From Glycomyces buryatensis (GTDB taxonomy: Bacteria > Actinomycetota > Actinomycetes > Mycobacteriales > Micromonosporaceae), in assembly GCF_004912275.1 (NCBI RefSeq), contig NZ_STGY01000067.1, forward strand, positions 183,401 to 247,400: a DNA stretch of 64,000 bases. The letters run 5' to 3'. Both the position numbers and the translations under genes were made by a program. Under the pieces are notes generated by a model. That model made no database searches. It was not told the DNA's origin and saw only the letters and a program-made list of their open reading frames with translations. Numbering within the stretch: position 1 is the stretch's first letter; each line of letters opens with the position of its first letter. Below are positions 34,085 through 43,094 of the stretch, piece by piece.

Positions 34085-35776
34085 GTGGCTACTCCCTCCC
34101 GCAGGTCGCCGTTCAGGCGCCGCTCCCTGTTCAAGGCGGCCGGACTCGGCGCCGCCGGAGCCGCCGGACTGCCCGTGATCGCCGCTTGCAGCGACATCGA
34201 GTCCGGCGGCGGAGGCACCCAGGTCACCGAGGGCCTGGACTTCCTCCCCACCTACAAGGAATGGCCGCTCCCGGTCCAGCCCGACCTCATCGGCGAGCCG
34301 CCGCACCACCCCTCGGGCTTCACCGTCCACCCCGAGGCCGTCCAGGCGATCACCGAGGTGCCGGAGAACAGCGGAACCTATGAGCTCACCGTGCCCAACT
34401 GGGGCGAGGGGCCCAGCGGGGACGACCCGTACTTCCAGGCGGTCTCCAAGGCATGGGGCGGCACGAAGATCAACCTCCGATACGCCGACGGCAACGAGTT
34501 CGCCGAGACCTCGGTCCAGTGGCTCCAGGCCAAGGAATTCGGCGACGCCATCCACATGTTCAGCTGGATGCTGCTGGCCCACACGGACTTCCAGAACACG
34601 GTCCCCAACACCTTCTACGACCTGACCGACATCCTGAAGGGCGACATCTCCGAGCGCTGGCCGCTGCTGGCCGGACTCCCGACCTCCTCCTGGGGCAATT
34701 CGGTCTGGGCGACCGACCCCGAGGACCCGGAGACCTCCCGCATCTTCGGCATCCCCGGCCCGGCCTCCGGCGGTCCCGGCAACGGCATGTTCGTCCGCAC
34801 CGACCTGCTCGCGGACGCCGGTCTGGACAAGCCGACGACCATCGAGGAGTTGCTCGAAGTCGCCCGCGAGTGGACCGACGGATCGGCCGGCAAGTGGGCC
34901 TTCGCGGGTCTCGACTACTACACACCCATGTGGTTCGGGCTCCCCAGCCGCGACAACTGGTGGTTCGACGAGGAGCAGGACAAGCTGCTTCACCGCTCCG
35001 AGATGCCCGAGTACAAGGAATGGCTCGAGTTCCGGCGCACCCTCTGGGACGAAGGGCTCGTCCACCCCGACGCCCCCACCGGGACGTTGGACACCCAGGC
35101 ACTGCACAAAGAGGGAACGATCCTGTTCCAGCAGGACGGCATGTCCTGGTGGGGGGGCTACACCGACCAGGTCAACAGCGGCGAGGCCGAGGGCGACATC
35201 GAGCCGCTCGGGCCGCTGGCCGCCGAAGGGCGCACCCCGCTGGTGCACGTCAACTTCGGCGTCGACGGCTGGACCTTCCTCAGGAAGGACCTCGAAAAGG
35301 AGCAGGTGGAGGAGTTCCTGGACGTCGCGAACTTCTGCGCCGCACCCCTGGGGACCACCGAGTACGAACTGCTCATCTACGGCGTCGAAGGCGAGCACTT
35401 CGAATACGGCGACGACGGCACCCCCGTCTACACCGAGACCGGCACCGCCGTCGTCAACGCACCGGTCAACTTCAAGACGATCGCCCGCGTCCAGAACTTC
35501 CTGGCCGGGGGCGCCGACAGGGTCCAGCGCGTGTTCGACTACAACGCCTCGGTCCTGGAATACGCCGAGGTGGACATCTTCGAAGGGCTCCGGGTCGAGG
35601 GCCCGGCCGCCTTCAAGGACGCCCGCGCCACCCTGGAAGACCAGGAGAACGACGTCTCATACGGACGGGCCGAGCTGTCCGAGATCGATTCGATGGTCGA
35701 GGACTTCCTCGCCGCCGGCGGCGAAGAGGCTCGCGAGCACTACACGGCCGCTTACCGGACGGCCCAAGGCGAGTAA
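34085..35776 (+). CDS. sugar ABC transporter substrate-binding lipoprotein
   Basis: 563 residues. Twin-arginine-like RRRSLF, hydrophobic h-region and the lipobox VIAAC give a lipidated Cys at about residue 36; a flexible Gly-rich linker follows. Length and features (binding-protein fold with TYKEWPLP, long C-terminal helices) match the LplA-type cluster 1 family of oligosaccharide binding proteins. It captures oligosaccharides outside the membrane for the two permeases that follow. GTG start with AAGGA upstream. No ATPase gene is in the operon; a shared MsiK-like ATPase elsewhere is the usual solution in actinomycetes. Confidence 0.92.
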   Translation: MATPSRRSPFRRRSLFKAAGLGAAGAAGLPVIAACSDIESGGGGTQVTEGLDFLPTYKEWPLPVQPDLIGEPPHHPSGFTVHPEAVQAITEVPENSGTYELTVPNWGEGPSGDDPYFQAVSKAWGGTKINLRYADGNEFAETSVQWLQAKEFGDAIHMFSWMLLAHTDFQNTVPNTFYDLTDILKGDISERWPLLAGLPTSSWGNSVWATDPEDPETSRIFGIPGPASGGPGNGMFVRTDLLADAGLDKPTTIEELLEVAREWTDGSAGKWAFAGLDYYTPMWFGLPSRDNWWFDEEQDKLLHRSEMPEYKEWLEFRRTLWDEGLVHPDAPTGTLDTQALHKEGTILFQQDGMSWWGGYTDQVNSGEAEGDIEPLGPLAAEGRTPLVHVNFGVDGWTFLRKDLEKEQVEEFLDVANFCAAPLGTTEYELLIYGVEGEHFEYGDDGTPVYTETGTAVVNAPVNFKTIARVQNFLAGGADRVQRVFDYNASVLEYAEVDIFEGLRVEGPAAFKDARATLEDQENDVSYGRAELSEIDSMVEDFLAAGGEEAREHYTAAYRTAQGE

Positions 35777-35781
35777 TGAAC

Positions 35782-35808
35782 GGCCGGGCGGCGTGACGCC
35801 GCCCGGCC
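35782..35808 (+). other. intercistronic hairpin between binding protein and permease genes
   Basis: GGCCGGGCGGCG pairs with CGCCGCCCGGCC around a 3-nt loop, just after the binding-protein stop. Such hairpins in sugar importer operons stabilise the upstream message or partly terminate, giving more binding protein than permease. Confidence 0.7.
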
Positions 35809-35856
35809 ACGACTCGCTCCCCGTACCCGGACCTCACGACTGGACGCAGACAAGCG

Positions 35857-36840
35857 ATGGCAGCTCTACACACCACAGCACCACCAGCATCGGGGCAAGC
35901 CTCCCGAACAATCCCCATCAGACGCAAGCGAAGCGTCCGGCAGCGCCTCCGGCACGACTGGCCGCTGCTGCTTCTGACGCTTCCCGCACTGCTGCAACTG
36001 GCGGTGTTCTTCTACTGGCCCTCGTCCTGGAACATCATCGCGTTCATGGACTACGACCCGAACCGGGCCTTCTGGGAGAACCCGTTCGTGGGCTTCGCAT
36101 GGTTCGAGCGCCTGTTCTTGAGCCCGTACTTCGTGCCGGCGCTGCTCAACACCCTCAAGTACGCCTTCGCCCAGCTGATGTTCGTGTTCCCGCTGTCGAT
36201 CGCGCTGGCGCTGCTGATGCACAGCGTCGTCTCCACCAAGATCCGCAGCATCTTCCAGTCGGTCGTCTACCTGCCCTACTTCTTCTCCTGGGTCCTGGTC
36301 GTCACCGTCTTCGTCCAGATGCTCGGTTCCGACGGCCTGTTCAGCAACCTCCTGTTGGGCGTCGGCGGCGACCGGCTCACCTTCACGTCCGACCCCGAGA
36401 CCTTCACGCTGCTGGCCTGGATGCAGTGGTCATGGAAGGACGCCGGCTGGGGCATGATCATCTTCCTGGCCGCACTCGCCTCGATCAACCCGAGCCTCTA
36501 CGAGGCGGCCGCGGTCGACGGCGCCAGCCGCTGGCGGCGCCTTTGGCACATCACCCTTCCGGGGATCCGGCCGGTCATCATCCTGCTGCTGATCCTCCAG
36601 ATCGGCGGCATCCTCAGCGTCGGCTTCGAGCAGTACCAGCTCCAGCGCGACGCCATCGGGTACCAGACCACCGAGGTGCTCGACACCTTCGTGTACTACC
36701 GCAGCGTCATCGGCACCGCGGGCGCGTCCTTCGGCACCGCGGCGGGTCTGTTCAAGGGCGTGATCGGCCTGATCCTGGTCCTGGTCGCCAACAACGTCGC
36801 GCACCGCCTCGGAGAGCAAGGGATCTACCAGAAGTCATGA
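35857..36840 (+). CDS. sugar ABC transporter permease (LplB-like)
   Basis: 327 residues with six membrane segments. The coupling EAA motif is YEAAAVDGASRWRRLWHITLP (first residues YEAAAVDGASRW) near residue 210. TLKYAFAQLMFVFPLSIALAL marks the conserved start of the permease domain. It pairs with the next permease to form the channel. Stop overlaps the next ATG (ATGA). Confidence 0.93.
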   Translation: MAALHTTAPPASGQASRTIPIRRKRSVRQRLRHDWPLLLLTLPALLQLAVFFYWPSSWNIIAFMDYDPNRAFWENPFVGFAWFERLFLSPYFVPALLNTLKYAFAQLMFVFPLSIALALLMHSVVSTKIRSIFQSVVYLPYFFSWVLVVTVFVQMLGSDGLFSNLLLGVGGDRLTFTSDPETFTLLAWMQWSWKDAGWGMIIFLAALASINPSLYEAAAVDGASRWRRLWHITLPGIRPVIILLLILQIGGILSVGFEQYQLQRDAIGYQTTEVLDTFVYYRSVIGTAGASFGTAAGLFKGVIGLILVLVANNVAHRLGEQGIYQKS

Positions 36841-37781
36841 GTACCGTCGATCTCCAAGCGCTGAATCGGAAGCGCAAGAAGAACACCCGGCCGGTCTGGG
36901 ACGACGAGCCGTCCCGCCTGGGCAAGCTCTCCAAGGCCGCATTCCTGATCTGCTACGCGGCCGCCATCGTGGTGCCCATCTGGGCGATCGTGGTCACCAG
37001 TCTCGCCAGCGAGGAGGCGATGAACCGCGCCGGCGGCAACCTCCTGCTCGTGCCGACCGACCTGAGCCTCCAGGCCTACCGTGAGATCTTCAGCGGCGGT
37101 GCCCTGACCGAATCGCTGGTCCTGACCATCATCCTGACCGCGGGTGGCACCGCCCTCAGCATGGTGCTCACCATCGGCGCCGCCTACGGACTCTCGCGTC
37201 CCGGAACCCTGATGCACCGGCCACTGCTGATGCTGGTGCTGTTCACCTTCCTGTTCGCGCCGGGCATGTACCCCCAGTTCCTGGTAGTGCAGAAATTGGG
37301 CCTGTTCAACTCCTACCTGTCGCTGGTTCTGCCGATGGCGCTCAACGCCTTCAACCTGATCGTGCTGCGGGCGTTCTTCATGAACAGCGTGCCCGGCGAG
37401 CTCATCGACGCGGCCAAAATGGACGGGGCCGGAGAGTTCCGGCTCCTGTTCAAGATCGTCCTGCCGATGTCGAAGGCGATCCTGGCCGTCATCGCACTCT
37501 TCTACGCGGTCGGGTACTGGAACATCTACTTCTCGGCCGTGCTGTACGTCCCCGCCCAGGACGTCCAGCCGATCCAGGTGGTGCTCCAGCGAATGCTCAT
37601 GTCGACGCAGGGCCTGCCCGGCGCGGCGGGCCAGGCCAGCCAGTACCAGACCGCCGCCGCCCCCGACTCGGCGCTGAAGATGGCCGTCGTGGTCTGCACG
37701 ATCATCCCGATCGTGATCATGTACCCGTTCATCCAGAAACACTTCACCAAGGCCGTCATCACCGGCGCGATCAAGGGCTGA
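36837..37781 (+). CDS. sugar ABC transporter permease (LplC/YtcP-like)
   Basis: 314 residues, six membrane segments. EAA-loop IDAAKMDGAGEFRLLFKIVLP near residue 180 (seen as DAAKMDGAGEF). Begins by ATGA overlap with the partner permease. The C-terminus KHFTKAVITGAIKG is typical of the YtcP group. With the two upstream genes it forms an importer for an oligosaccharide; xylan- or xyloglucan-derived sugars are likely from the XylR-type operator, not proven. Confidence 0.93.
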   Translation: MSTVDLQALNRKRKKNTRPVWDDEPSRLGKLSKAAFLICYAAAIVVPIWAIVVTSLASEEAMNRAGGNLLLVPTDLSLQAYREIFSGGALTESLVLTIILTAGGTALSMVLTIGAAYGLSRPGTLMHRPLLMLVLFTFLFAPGMYPQFLVVQKLGLFNSYLSLVLPMALNAFNLIVLRAFFMNSVPGELIDAAKMDGAGEFRLLFKIVLPMSKAILAVIALFYAVGYWNIYFSAVLYVPAQDVQPIQVVLQRMLMSTQGLPGAAGQASQYQTAAAPDSALKMAVVVCTIIPIVIMYPFIQKHFTKAVITGAIKG

Positions 37782-37799
37782 CGCGCGGAGAGTCTTCCA

Positions 37800-37830
37800 G
37801 GGCCGTCTCCCCTCCGGGAGGCGGCCCTTT
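37800..37830 (+). terminator. terminator of the sugar importer operon
   Basis: GGGCCGTCTCCC pairs with GGGAGGCGGCCC around a short loop (one bulge) and is followed by TTT. Confidence 0.85.
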
Positions 37831-37918
37831 CGCGTGCCGGGCGGGTGCATGCGAAGTGCAAGTGAAGTGAAAGGACCGGCGGCCACCATGGGGGCGTCCT
37901 AACGGAAAGGAACTCCCC

Positions 37919-38881
37919 ATGCAGCATGCGATCGAGGTCAGAGGGTTGAAGAAGGCGTTCGGCGACGTCCGCGCCCTCGACGGCGTCGACCTCTCCGCCC
38001 CCCAGGGCACCGTCCTGGGCGTCCTCGGGCCCAACGGCGCGGGCAAGACCACCGCCGTCCGGTGCCTGACCACTCTCACCGTCCCCGACTCCGGCACCGC
38101 CCGCGTCCTGGGCCTGGACGCGGTCACGCAGGCCGCCGAGGTCCGCGCCCGCATCGGGCTGACCGGCCAGTACGCCGGGCTCGATCCGAACCTCTCCGGC
38201 GAGCAGAACCTCGTCCTCATCGCCCGCCTGCTCGGCGCCTCCCGCTCGCAGGCGAAAAACCGCGCGGCGGAACTGCTCGAACGGTTCGAGCTCGTCCACG
38301 CCGCGACCCGCGCCGCCTCCAAGTACTCCGGCGGCATGCGGCGCCGGCTCGACCTGGCCGCCTCGATCGTCCGCCGCCCCGAGGTCCTGTTCCTGGACGA
38401 ACCGACGACCGGGCTCGACCCGAAGAGCCGCGGCCAGCTGTGGGAGCTCGTCCGGGACCTGGTCGCCGAGGGCACCACGGTCCTGCTCACCACCCAGTAC
38501 CTGGAGGAGGCCGACCAGCTCGCCGACACCATCGCGGTCATCGACTCCGGGCGCGTCATCGCCTCGGGCGTCCCCTCCGAGCTCAAGCGGATGGTCGGCG
38601 GCCTGGTGCTGCGCATGCGGCCGGTCAACGCGGAGGCGCTGCCGAAGCTCATCGACGTGGCGGACTGGACGATCGACGCGAAGGCCCGCGGCGAGGACGG
38701 CGAGGCGATCGTGCCCGTCTCCCACGCCGGCGAGGCGACGGCGGTCATGTCGCGCGTCTCCCAGGCCGGGATCGACCTGGTCGCCTTCGGGCTGGACGAG
38801 CCGACGCTCGACGAAGTGTTCCTCACCCTCACCGGCCACAAGGCCGAAGCCGCCCAGGAGAATCAGGAGGTGGCGGCATGA
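37919..38881 (+). CDS. ABC-2 exporter ATPase (DrrA-like)
   Basis: 320 residues. Walker A GPNGAGKTT near residue 40, signature YSGGMRRRLDLA near 140, Walker B VLFLDEPTTGLD, and the C-terminal extension with LDEPTLDEVFLTLTG characteristic of daunorubicin-type DrrA ATPases. Energises the adjacent ABC-2 permease to export a drug, lipid or natural product. ATG 37919 follows AAAGGAA. Its stop overlaps the permease start. Confidence 0.93.
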   Translation: MQHAIEVRGLKKAFGDVRALDGVDLSAPQGTVLGVLGPNGAGKTTAVRCLTTLTVPDSGTARVLGLDAVTQAAEVRARIGLTGQYAGLDPNLSGEQNLVLIARLLGASRSQAKNRAAELLERFELVHAATRAASKYSGGMRRRLDLAASIVRRPEVLFLDEPTTGLDPKSRGQLWELVRDLVAEGTTVLLTTQYLEEADQLADTIAVIDSGRVIASGVPSELKRMVGGLVLRMRPVNAEALPKLIDVADWTIDAKARGEDGEAIVPVSHAGEATAVMSRVSQAGIDLVAFGLDEPTLDEVFLTLTGHKAEAAQENQEVAA

Positions 38882-39666
38882 GCGTCACGACTTGGACCAC
38901 GCACCGGGGCCCGCTGGCGCAGTCGGCGTCGATGGCCGCCCGCTCACTAGCGTCGATCAAGCACCAGCCCGCCCAGCTCATCGACTTCGTCATGATCCCG
39001 ATGATGATCCTGCTGTCCATCACGTTCTTCATGGGCGGGCAGATGATGGGCTCCTGGCAGGACTTCCTCCAGTACGCCGGGCCGTCGCTCATCGCCATGG
39101 GCCTGTTCTTCGCGATCACCTCCACCGGGCTGAGCCTGTACGGCGACATCAAGGACGGCGTGTTCGACCGGCTCACGGCCATGCCGGTGTCCCGGTTCGC
39201 GCTGCTGGCCGGGCGGGTCGCCGCCGACATGGTCAAGCACGCGTGGGCGCTGCTGGTCGTCGGCGGCGTCGCGTTCGCCATCGGCTACCGCGCCGACGGC
39301 GGCGGGCTCGGCGTCGCCGCGGCCGCCGGTGCGGTGCTGCTGTTCCTGTTCGCCTCCTCCTGGGCGATGGTCCTGGTCGGCCTGACGGCGAAGTCGGAGG
39401 AGCAGATCCAGACGTGGATGGTCGCGCTGCTCATGCCGCTGGCCTACACCTCGTCGATCTTCGTGGAGATCGAGACGCTGCCGACGGCGGTCCAGTGGTG
39501 GGCCGAGATCAATCCCCTGACGGCACTGGGCGACTCGATGCGGGTCTTCCTCGACGGCGGGACTCCCGGCGGCGAGGTCGCGGCGCTCCTGGGCTGGAGC
39601 GCGGCGATCATCGCGGTGTTCGTGCCGCTGTCGCTGCGGGCCTACCGCCGCAAGCTCACAGGGTAA
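38878..39666 (+). CDS. ABC-2 exporter permease (DrrB-like)
   Basis: 262 residues with six membrane segments. DGVFDRLTAMPVSRFALLAGR near residue 98 and WWAEINPLTALGDSMR near 210 are conserved in DrrB-type ABC-2 permeases. AGGAGGTGGCGGC precedes the ATG at 38878, which overlaps the ATPase stop. The 3' end overlaps the convergent regulator gene by 11 bp. Substrate unknown. Confidence 0.92.
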   Translation: MSVTTWTTHRGPLAQSASMAARSLASIKHQPAQLIDFVMIPMMILLSITFFMGGQMMGSWQDFLQYAGPSLIAMGLFFAITSTGLSLYGDIKDGVFDRLTAMPVSRFALLAGRVAADMVKHAWALLVVGGVAFAIGYRADGGGLGVAAAAGAVLLFLFASSWAMVLVGLTAKSEEQIQTWMVALLMPLAYTSSIFVEIETLPTAVQWWAEINPLTALGDSMRVFLDGGTPGGEVAALLGWSAAIIAVFVPLSLRAYRRKLTG

Positions 39667-42523
39667 ACGGCCACAGGCTCCCTTCGGCCTTCTCGGCGGC
39701 CCGGGCTTCCAGCTCGCGGTCGCCGAGTTCGCGCGCCACCTCCGCGAGGTGCCGGTACAGCCGCAGCGAGACCTCGGAGAAATTGATGTACTCGGGCAGT
39801 CCCGCCTCGGCGGCCAGCAGCTCGTCGCGGGCCTCGGTGAGCTTTCCCAAGCGGCGCAGGCACACCGCCGCCGAGGTCCGGGCGCCGATCACGTTCTCGA
39901 AGTTGCCGATCTGCCTCGCCCCCTCTTCCTCGACCCGCATCTGGGCCAGCACGGCCTCGGGGTCCGCGCCGAACTCGGCGTCGATGCGCCACACGTTCTC
40001 CACGATGACCGAGTCGGATCGGTCGGCGCCCAGCTCCGACTCGGCCTCCAAGGCGCTCAGCAGCATCCGGCGGGCCTCGACGTGGTCGCCCTCGGCCGTA
40101 CGGGTGCTGGCCAGCGCCTGGAGCGACATGATGATCCCGAACCGCTCGCCGAGCGCGGTGAAGATCGCATTGGACTCGGTCAGTTCGGCCAGCGCCTGCT
40201 CCGGTTTCCCCGCACGGGCGGAGTATTCGGAGCAGAACAGCAGCACCATGCCCCTGACGTGAGCGTCGCGCTCGCGGTCGAGCCCCGCCCCGACCGCTCG
40301 CAGCGCGGTCTCGTCCCCGGACAGGAGCGCGCGGAGGACCGGCACCATCTTCAGCAGCGGGTCGACCTCGTAGAGATCGTGCTCCTCGATGATCCGCTCG
40401 GCCTCGGCGTATCCGGCGGCCACTTCGTCGGGGTCGAGCAGCCCCGACCACAGGGCCCACATGCCGGCGAGGTGGGCGCCGGCGCGGTGGACGGGCTCGA
40501 CCGGTCCTTCCATGTCGCGGACCTGGAAGGACAGTTCCTGGCCCTCCTTGCGGTATCCGCGCATCCACCAGTACCAGGAGATCGGGACGACGGCCTGGTG
40601 GGCGAGCCGGGCGTTCCCGGCGGCGATCATGCGACGGATCGCGGCGGTGAGGTTCTCGTGGTCGGCGGCGAGGCGATCGAGCCATTCGACCTGTTCGGCG
40701 CGTTGCAGGTACGGCGCGGCGCGCTCGGCCAGGCGCGCGAAGTACTCGGCGTGCGCGAGGTAGGCCCGGGCCGTCTCGCCGAATTCGGCGAGGCGCTCGG
40801 CGGAGTATTCGCGGACGGTCTCCAGCAGCCGGTAGCGGCCTCTGGGCAGGCGCTGCACGAGGGACTTGTCCACCAGACTTCGAATGTCGTCCGCGTCCGC
40901 CGAGCAGACCTCGCAGGCCGCGTCGAGGTCCGCGCCGCCGTTGAAGACCGACAGGCGGGCCAGCACGCGCCGCTCGTGCTCGTCGAGCAGGTCCCAGCTC
41001 CAGTCGACCACCCCGCGCAGGGACCGCTGGCGCGGCGCGGCGGTGCGGTCGCCGCGGTTGAGGAGGGTGAAGCGGTCGTCCAGGCGCGAGGCCAAGTCCT
41101 CCAGGCTCATCGAGCGCAGCCGCGCGGCGGCCAGCTCGATCGACAGCGGCAGTCCGTCGAGTGCGGCGCAGATTCCGACGACGGTGCCCGCGTTGGCCGC
41201 TGAGAGCGCGAAGGACGAATCAGACTGGCGGCCGCGCTCCACGAACAGCCGCACGGCCGAGTGCGAGGCCGCGTCGGCCGCGGTGGCGGAGTCGGGAGTG
41301 GACAGCGGGCCGAGATTGAAGACGGCCTCGCCGGTCAGGCCCAGTGGTTCGCGGCTGGTGGCGAGCATCCGCAGCACCGGCGCGCGGGGCAGCAGGTGCG
41401 CGGCCAATGCGGCGACGGCGTCGATGAGGTGCTCGCAGTTGTCCACGATCAGGACCATCCGGCGGTTGCGCAGGGCCTCCGCCAGCCGTTCGCGCGCGTC
41501 GACATTGCGTTTCGACAGCGCCGGTTCGCTCAGTCCCAGCGCGTCGAGGAACACGTCGTCGAGCCGCCCCGCATCGTTCACCGGCGCGAGTTCGACCAGT
41601 CGGACCCCGGTGCCCTCCTGCTCGATCCGGTGGCCGGCCTCGATGACGAGGCGGGTCTTGCCGGTGCCGCCGGGACCGGTCAGGGTGACCAGCCGGTTCG
41701 CGTCGACGAGGTCCCGCAGCGCCGTCAGATCGTGCTCGCGCCCGATGCAATCGGTGAGCGGGCGCGGCAGGTGGCTCACGGTCTCGGCGGCGGGTGCGGT
41801 CTCGATGCCGCGCAGCACGTCGAGATGCGCCCGGGCCAGCGCGGGCGAGGGGTCGATGCCCAGCTCGTCGGCGAGGCGGGAGCGGAGCTTCTCGTAGACG
41901 TCGAGCGCCTCGGCCTGGCGTCCCGAGGCGGCCAGGGCCCGCATGTAGCGGCCCGCGTCGGGTTCGGAGAGCGGGTCGGCGCCGTGGCGGGCGGCGAGTT
42001 CGGCCAGGACGGCGGCGGCGCCTTCGAGTTCGAGGCGGGCCTCCACGAGCAGGGCGGCCACGGCCTCGCGCCGGGCGGTGAGGCGGGTGGCCTCGGCCTC
42101 GGCGAACGGCAGGTCGGCGACGCCCGCGAGGGCCGGCCCGCGCCACAGTTCCAGTGCGCGGCCCGCCAGGTGCCGGACGGTTCCGGCGTCCTGTTCGCGG
42201 GCGGCGGTCTCGGTCTGGGCGGCGAGTCGTTCGAATTCGGCGGCGTCGGTGGCCGTGTCGGTGAGCCGGTAGCCGCCGGAGTCGGCGGCGAGGCGGTCGC
42301 CGATGCGCCCCCTCAGGCGGGAGACCTGGGTCTGGAGGGCGCCGGGCGCGTTGGCGGGCGGCTCGCCGGGCCAGAGCGCGTCGATGAGGACGGCGGCGGG
42401 GACGAGGCGGCCGGGCTCTTGGGCGAGGCGGATGAGGAGGGCGCGCTGGCGGCCGGCGGGGACGGCGATTTCGGCCCCGGAGTCGTCGCGGACGCGGAGC
42501 GGTCCGAGCAGGTCTACGCGCAT
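39656..42523 (-). CDS. AfsR/SARP-type regulator with BTAD, NB-ARC ATPase and TPR-like tail
   Basis: 955 residues. N-terminal OmpR-like winged helix (MRVDLLGPLRVRDDSGAEI), BTAD domain of TPR-like helices to about residue 240 (ELGIDPSPALARAHLDVLRG), P-loop ATPase with TGPGGTGKTRLVIEAG near 280 and LIVDNCEHL near 365, a winged-helix region (FTLLNRGDRTAAPRQRSLRGVVDWSWDLL, seen as SLRGVVDWSWDLL) and C-terminal helical repeats. SARP-family activators often control secondary metabolite or exporter genes; the adjacent ABC-2 exporter is a possible target. ATG 42523. No ribosome site is clear. Confidence 0.92.
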   Translation of the reverse strand: MRVDLLGPLRVRDDSGAEIAVPAGRQRALLIRLAQEPGRLVPAAVLIDALWPGEPPANAPGALQTQVSRLRGRIGDRLAADSGGYRLTDTATDAAEFERLAAQTETAAREQDAGTVRHLAGRALELWRGPALAGVADLPFAEAEATRLTARREAVAALLVEARLELEGAAAVLAELAARHGADPLSEPDAGRYMRALAASGRQAEALDVYEKLRSRLADELGIDPSPALARAHLDVLRGIETAPAAETVSHLPRPLTDCIGREHDLTALRDLVDANRLVTLTGPGGTGKTRLVIEAGHRIEQEGTGVRLVELAPVNDAGRLDDVFLDALGLSEPALSKRNVDARERLAEALRNRRMVLIVDNCEHLIDAVAALAAHLLPRAPVLRMLATSREPLGLTGEAVFNLGPLSTPDSATAADAASHSAVRLFVERGRQSDSSFALSAANAGTVVGICAALDGLPLSIELAAARLRSMSLEDLASRLDDRFTLLNRGDRTAAPRQRSLRGVVDWSWDLLDEHERRVLARLSVFNGGADLDAACEVCSADADDIRSLVDKSLVQRLPRGRYRLLETVREYSAERLAEFGETARAYLAHAEYFARLAERAAPYLQRAEQVEWLDRLAADHENLTAAIRRMIAAGNARLAHQAVVPISWYWWMRGYRKEGQELSFQVRDMEGPVEPVHRAGAHLAGMWALWSGLLDPDEVAAGYAEAERIIEEHDLYEVDPLLKMVPVLRALLSGDETALRAVGAGLDRERDAHVRGMVLLFCSEYSARAGKPEQALAELTESNAIFTALGERFGIIMSLQALASTRTAEGDHVEARRMLLSALEAESELGADRSDSVIVENVWRIDAEFGADPEAVLAQMRVEEEGARQIGNFENVIGARTSAAVCLRRLGKLTEARDELLAAEAGLPEYINFSEVSLRLYRHLAEVARELGDRELEARAAEKAEGSLWPFTL

Positions 42524-42741
42524 GCCCCAATCTTGCCCGACGAACGGGTCCGGGTTCGGCCGTGTCGCCGCGCACGGCGGGTGACCGATCGCTTTCGCTT
42601 CTGGCCCAACCACATTCCCTGGAGTTCCCTAGTGGAATCTACTAATTGCATAGACAGGTTGTCGCAACCGGCGCTTTTTGTCAATTTCCCGACTGACCGG
42701 CCAAACGGCGCGATGATGCACGTACTGTCGTTCACAAACCT
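42524..42741. other. intergenic region left of the IscB locus, candidate guide and element end
   Basis: No coding frame. Relatively AT-rich for this genome from about 42620 to 42740 and probably contains the promoter of the AfsR-like gene on the minus strand and the left boundary of the IscB element. The 16 or so bases immediately before the first omega-RNA hairpin (about 42726-42741) would be the guide if the scaffold starts there. Confidence 0.35.
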
Positions 42742-43090
42742 CGCCACCTTGAGGTGCGGTGTCCTCCGTAACGGGATCCCCTCCTGCAGGAGTGGGCTTT
42801 CAGTCGCACTGGTTGAGAGCCGCCGTTACCAGACCCAGCCAACAGATCATTTTGGAGGTGAACAAGTTGGCTACGTATCGCGTAGGACAGAAGACCGACC
42901 CTGGGATGCTTCCTCAGCTCCAGGCTCTCGAATTCACGGCAGCAGACAATCCCCGGATCGGGAACGAAACGGGCCGTGGAGGCCTTCAGGCACCCGGCGG
43001 GGTACATGGTCGAGGGGAGATTCGTGATCCTTCACCTGGGATCGCGGGCGTCACCCGCGAAAGCGGAGCCTGTGGTCGTGAGACCGCGCC
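42742..43090 (+). ncRNA. candidate omega-RNA (HEARO-like) of IscB
   Basis: About 350 nt directly upstream of IscB, without a credible protein. It folds into many helices: CACC-TTGA-GGTG (42745-42756); GTAACGG (42768-42774) with CCGTTAC (42823-42829), enclosing CTCC-TGCA-GGAG (42781-42792); GATCC (43026-43030) with GGATC (43039-43043); CGCGGG (43043-43048) with CCCGCG (43054-43059); GGTC-GTGA-GACC with a GNRA loop (43074-43085), which ends 9 nt before IscB. Position, length and fold match the 5'-located omega-RNAs of IscB proteins. The precise ends are inferred. Confidence 0.75.
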
Positions 43091-43094
43091 ATGC

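Noticed and set aside
42742-43090. CRISPR array or tracrRNA-type repeats near IscB
   Set aside because: No repeated units with regular spacing are present in the flanks.
42759-43094. N-terminal extension of IscB from TTG/GTG starts upstream
   Set aside because: The extra 112 residues resemble no IscB domain, coincide with strong RNA helices, and the PLMP-like domain starts exactly at the GTG 43095.
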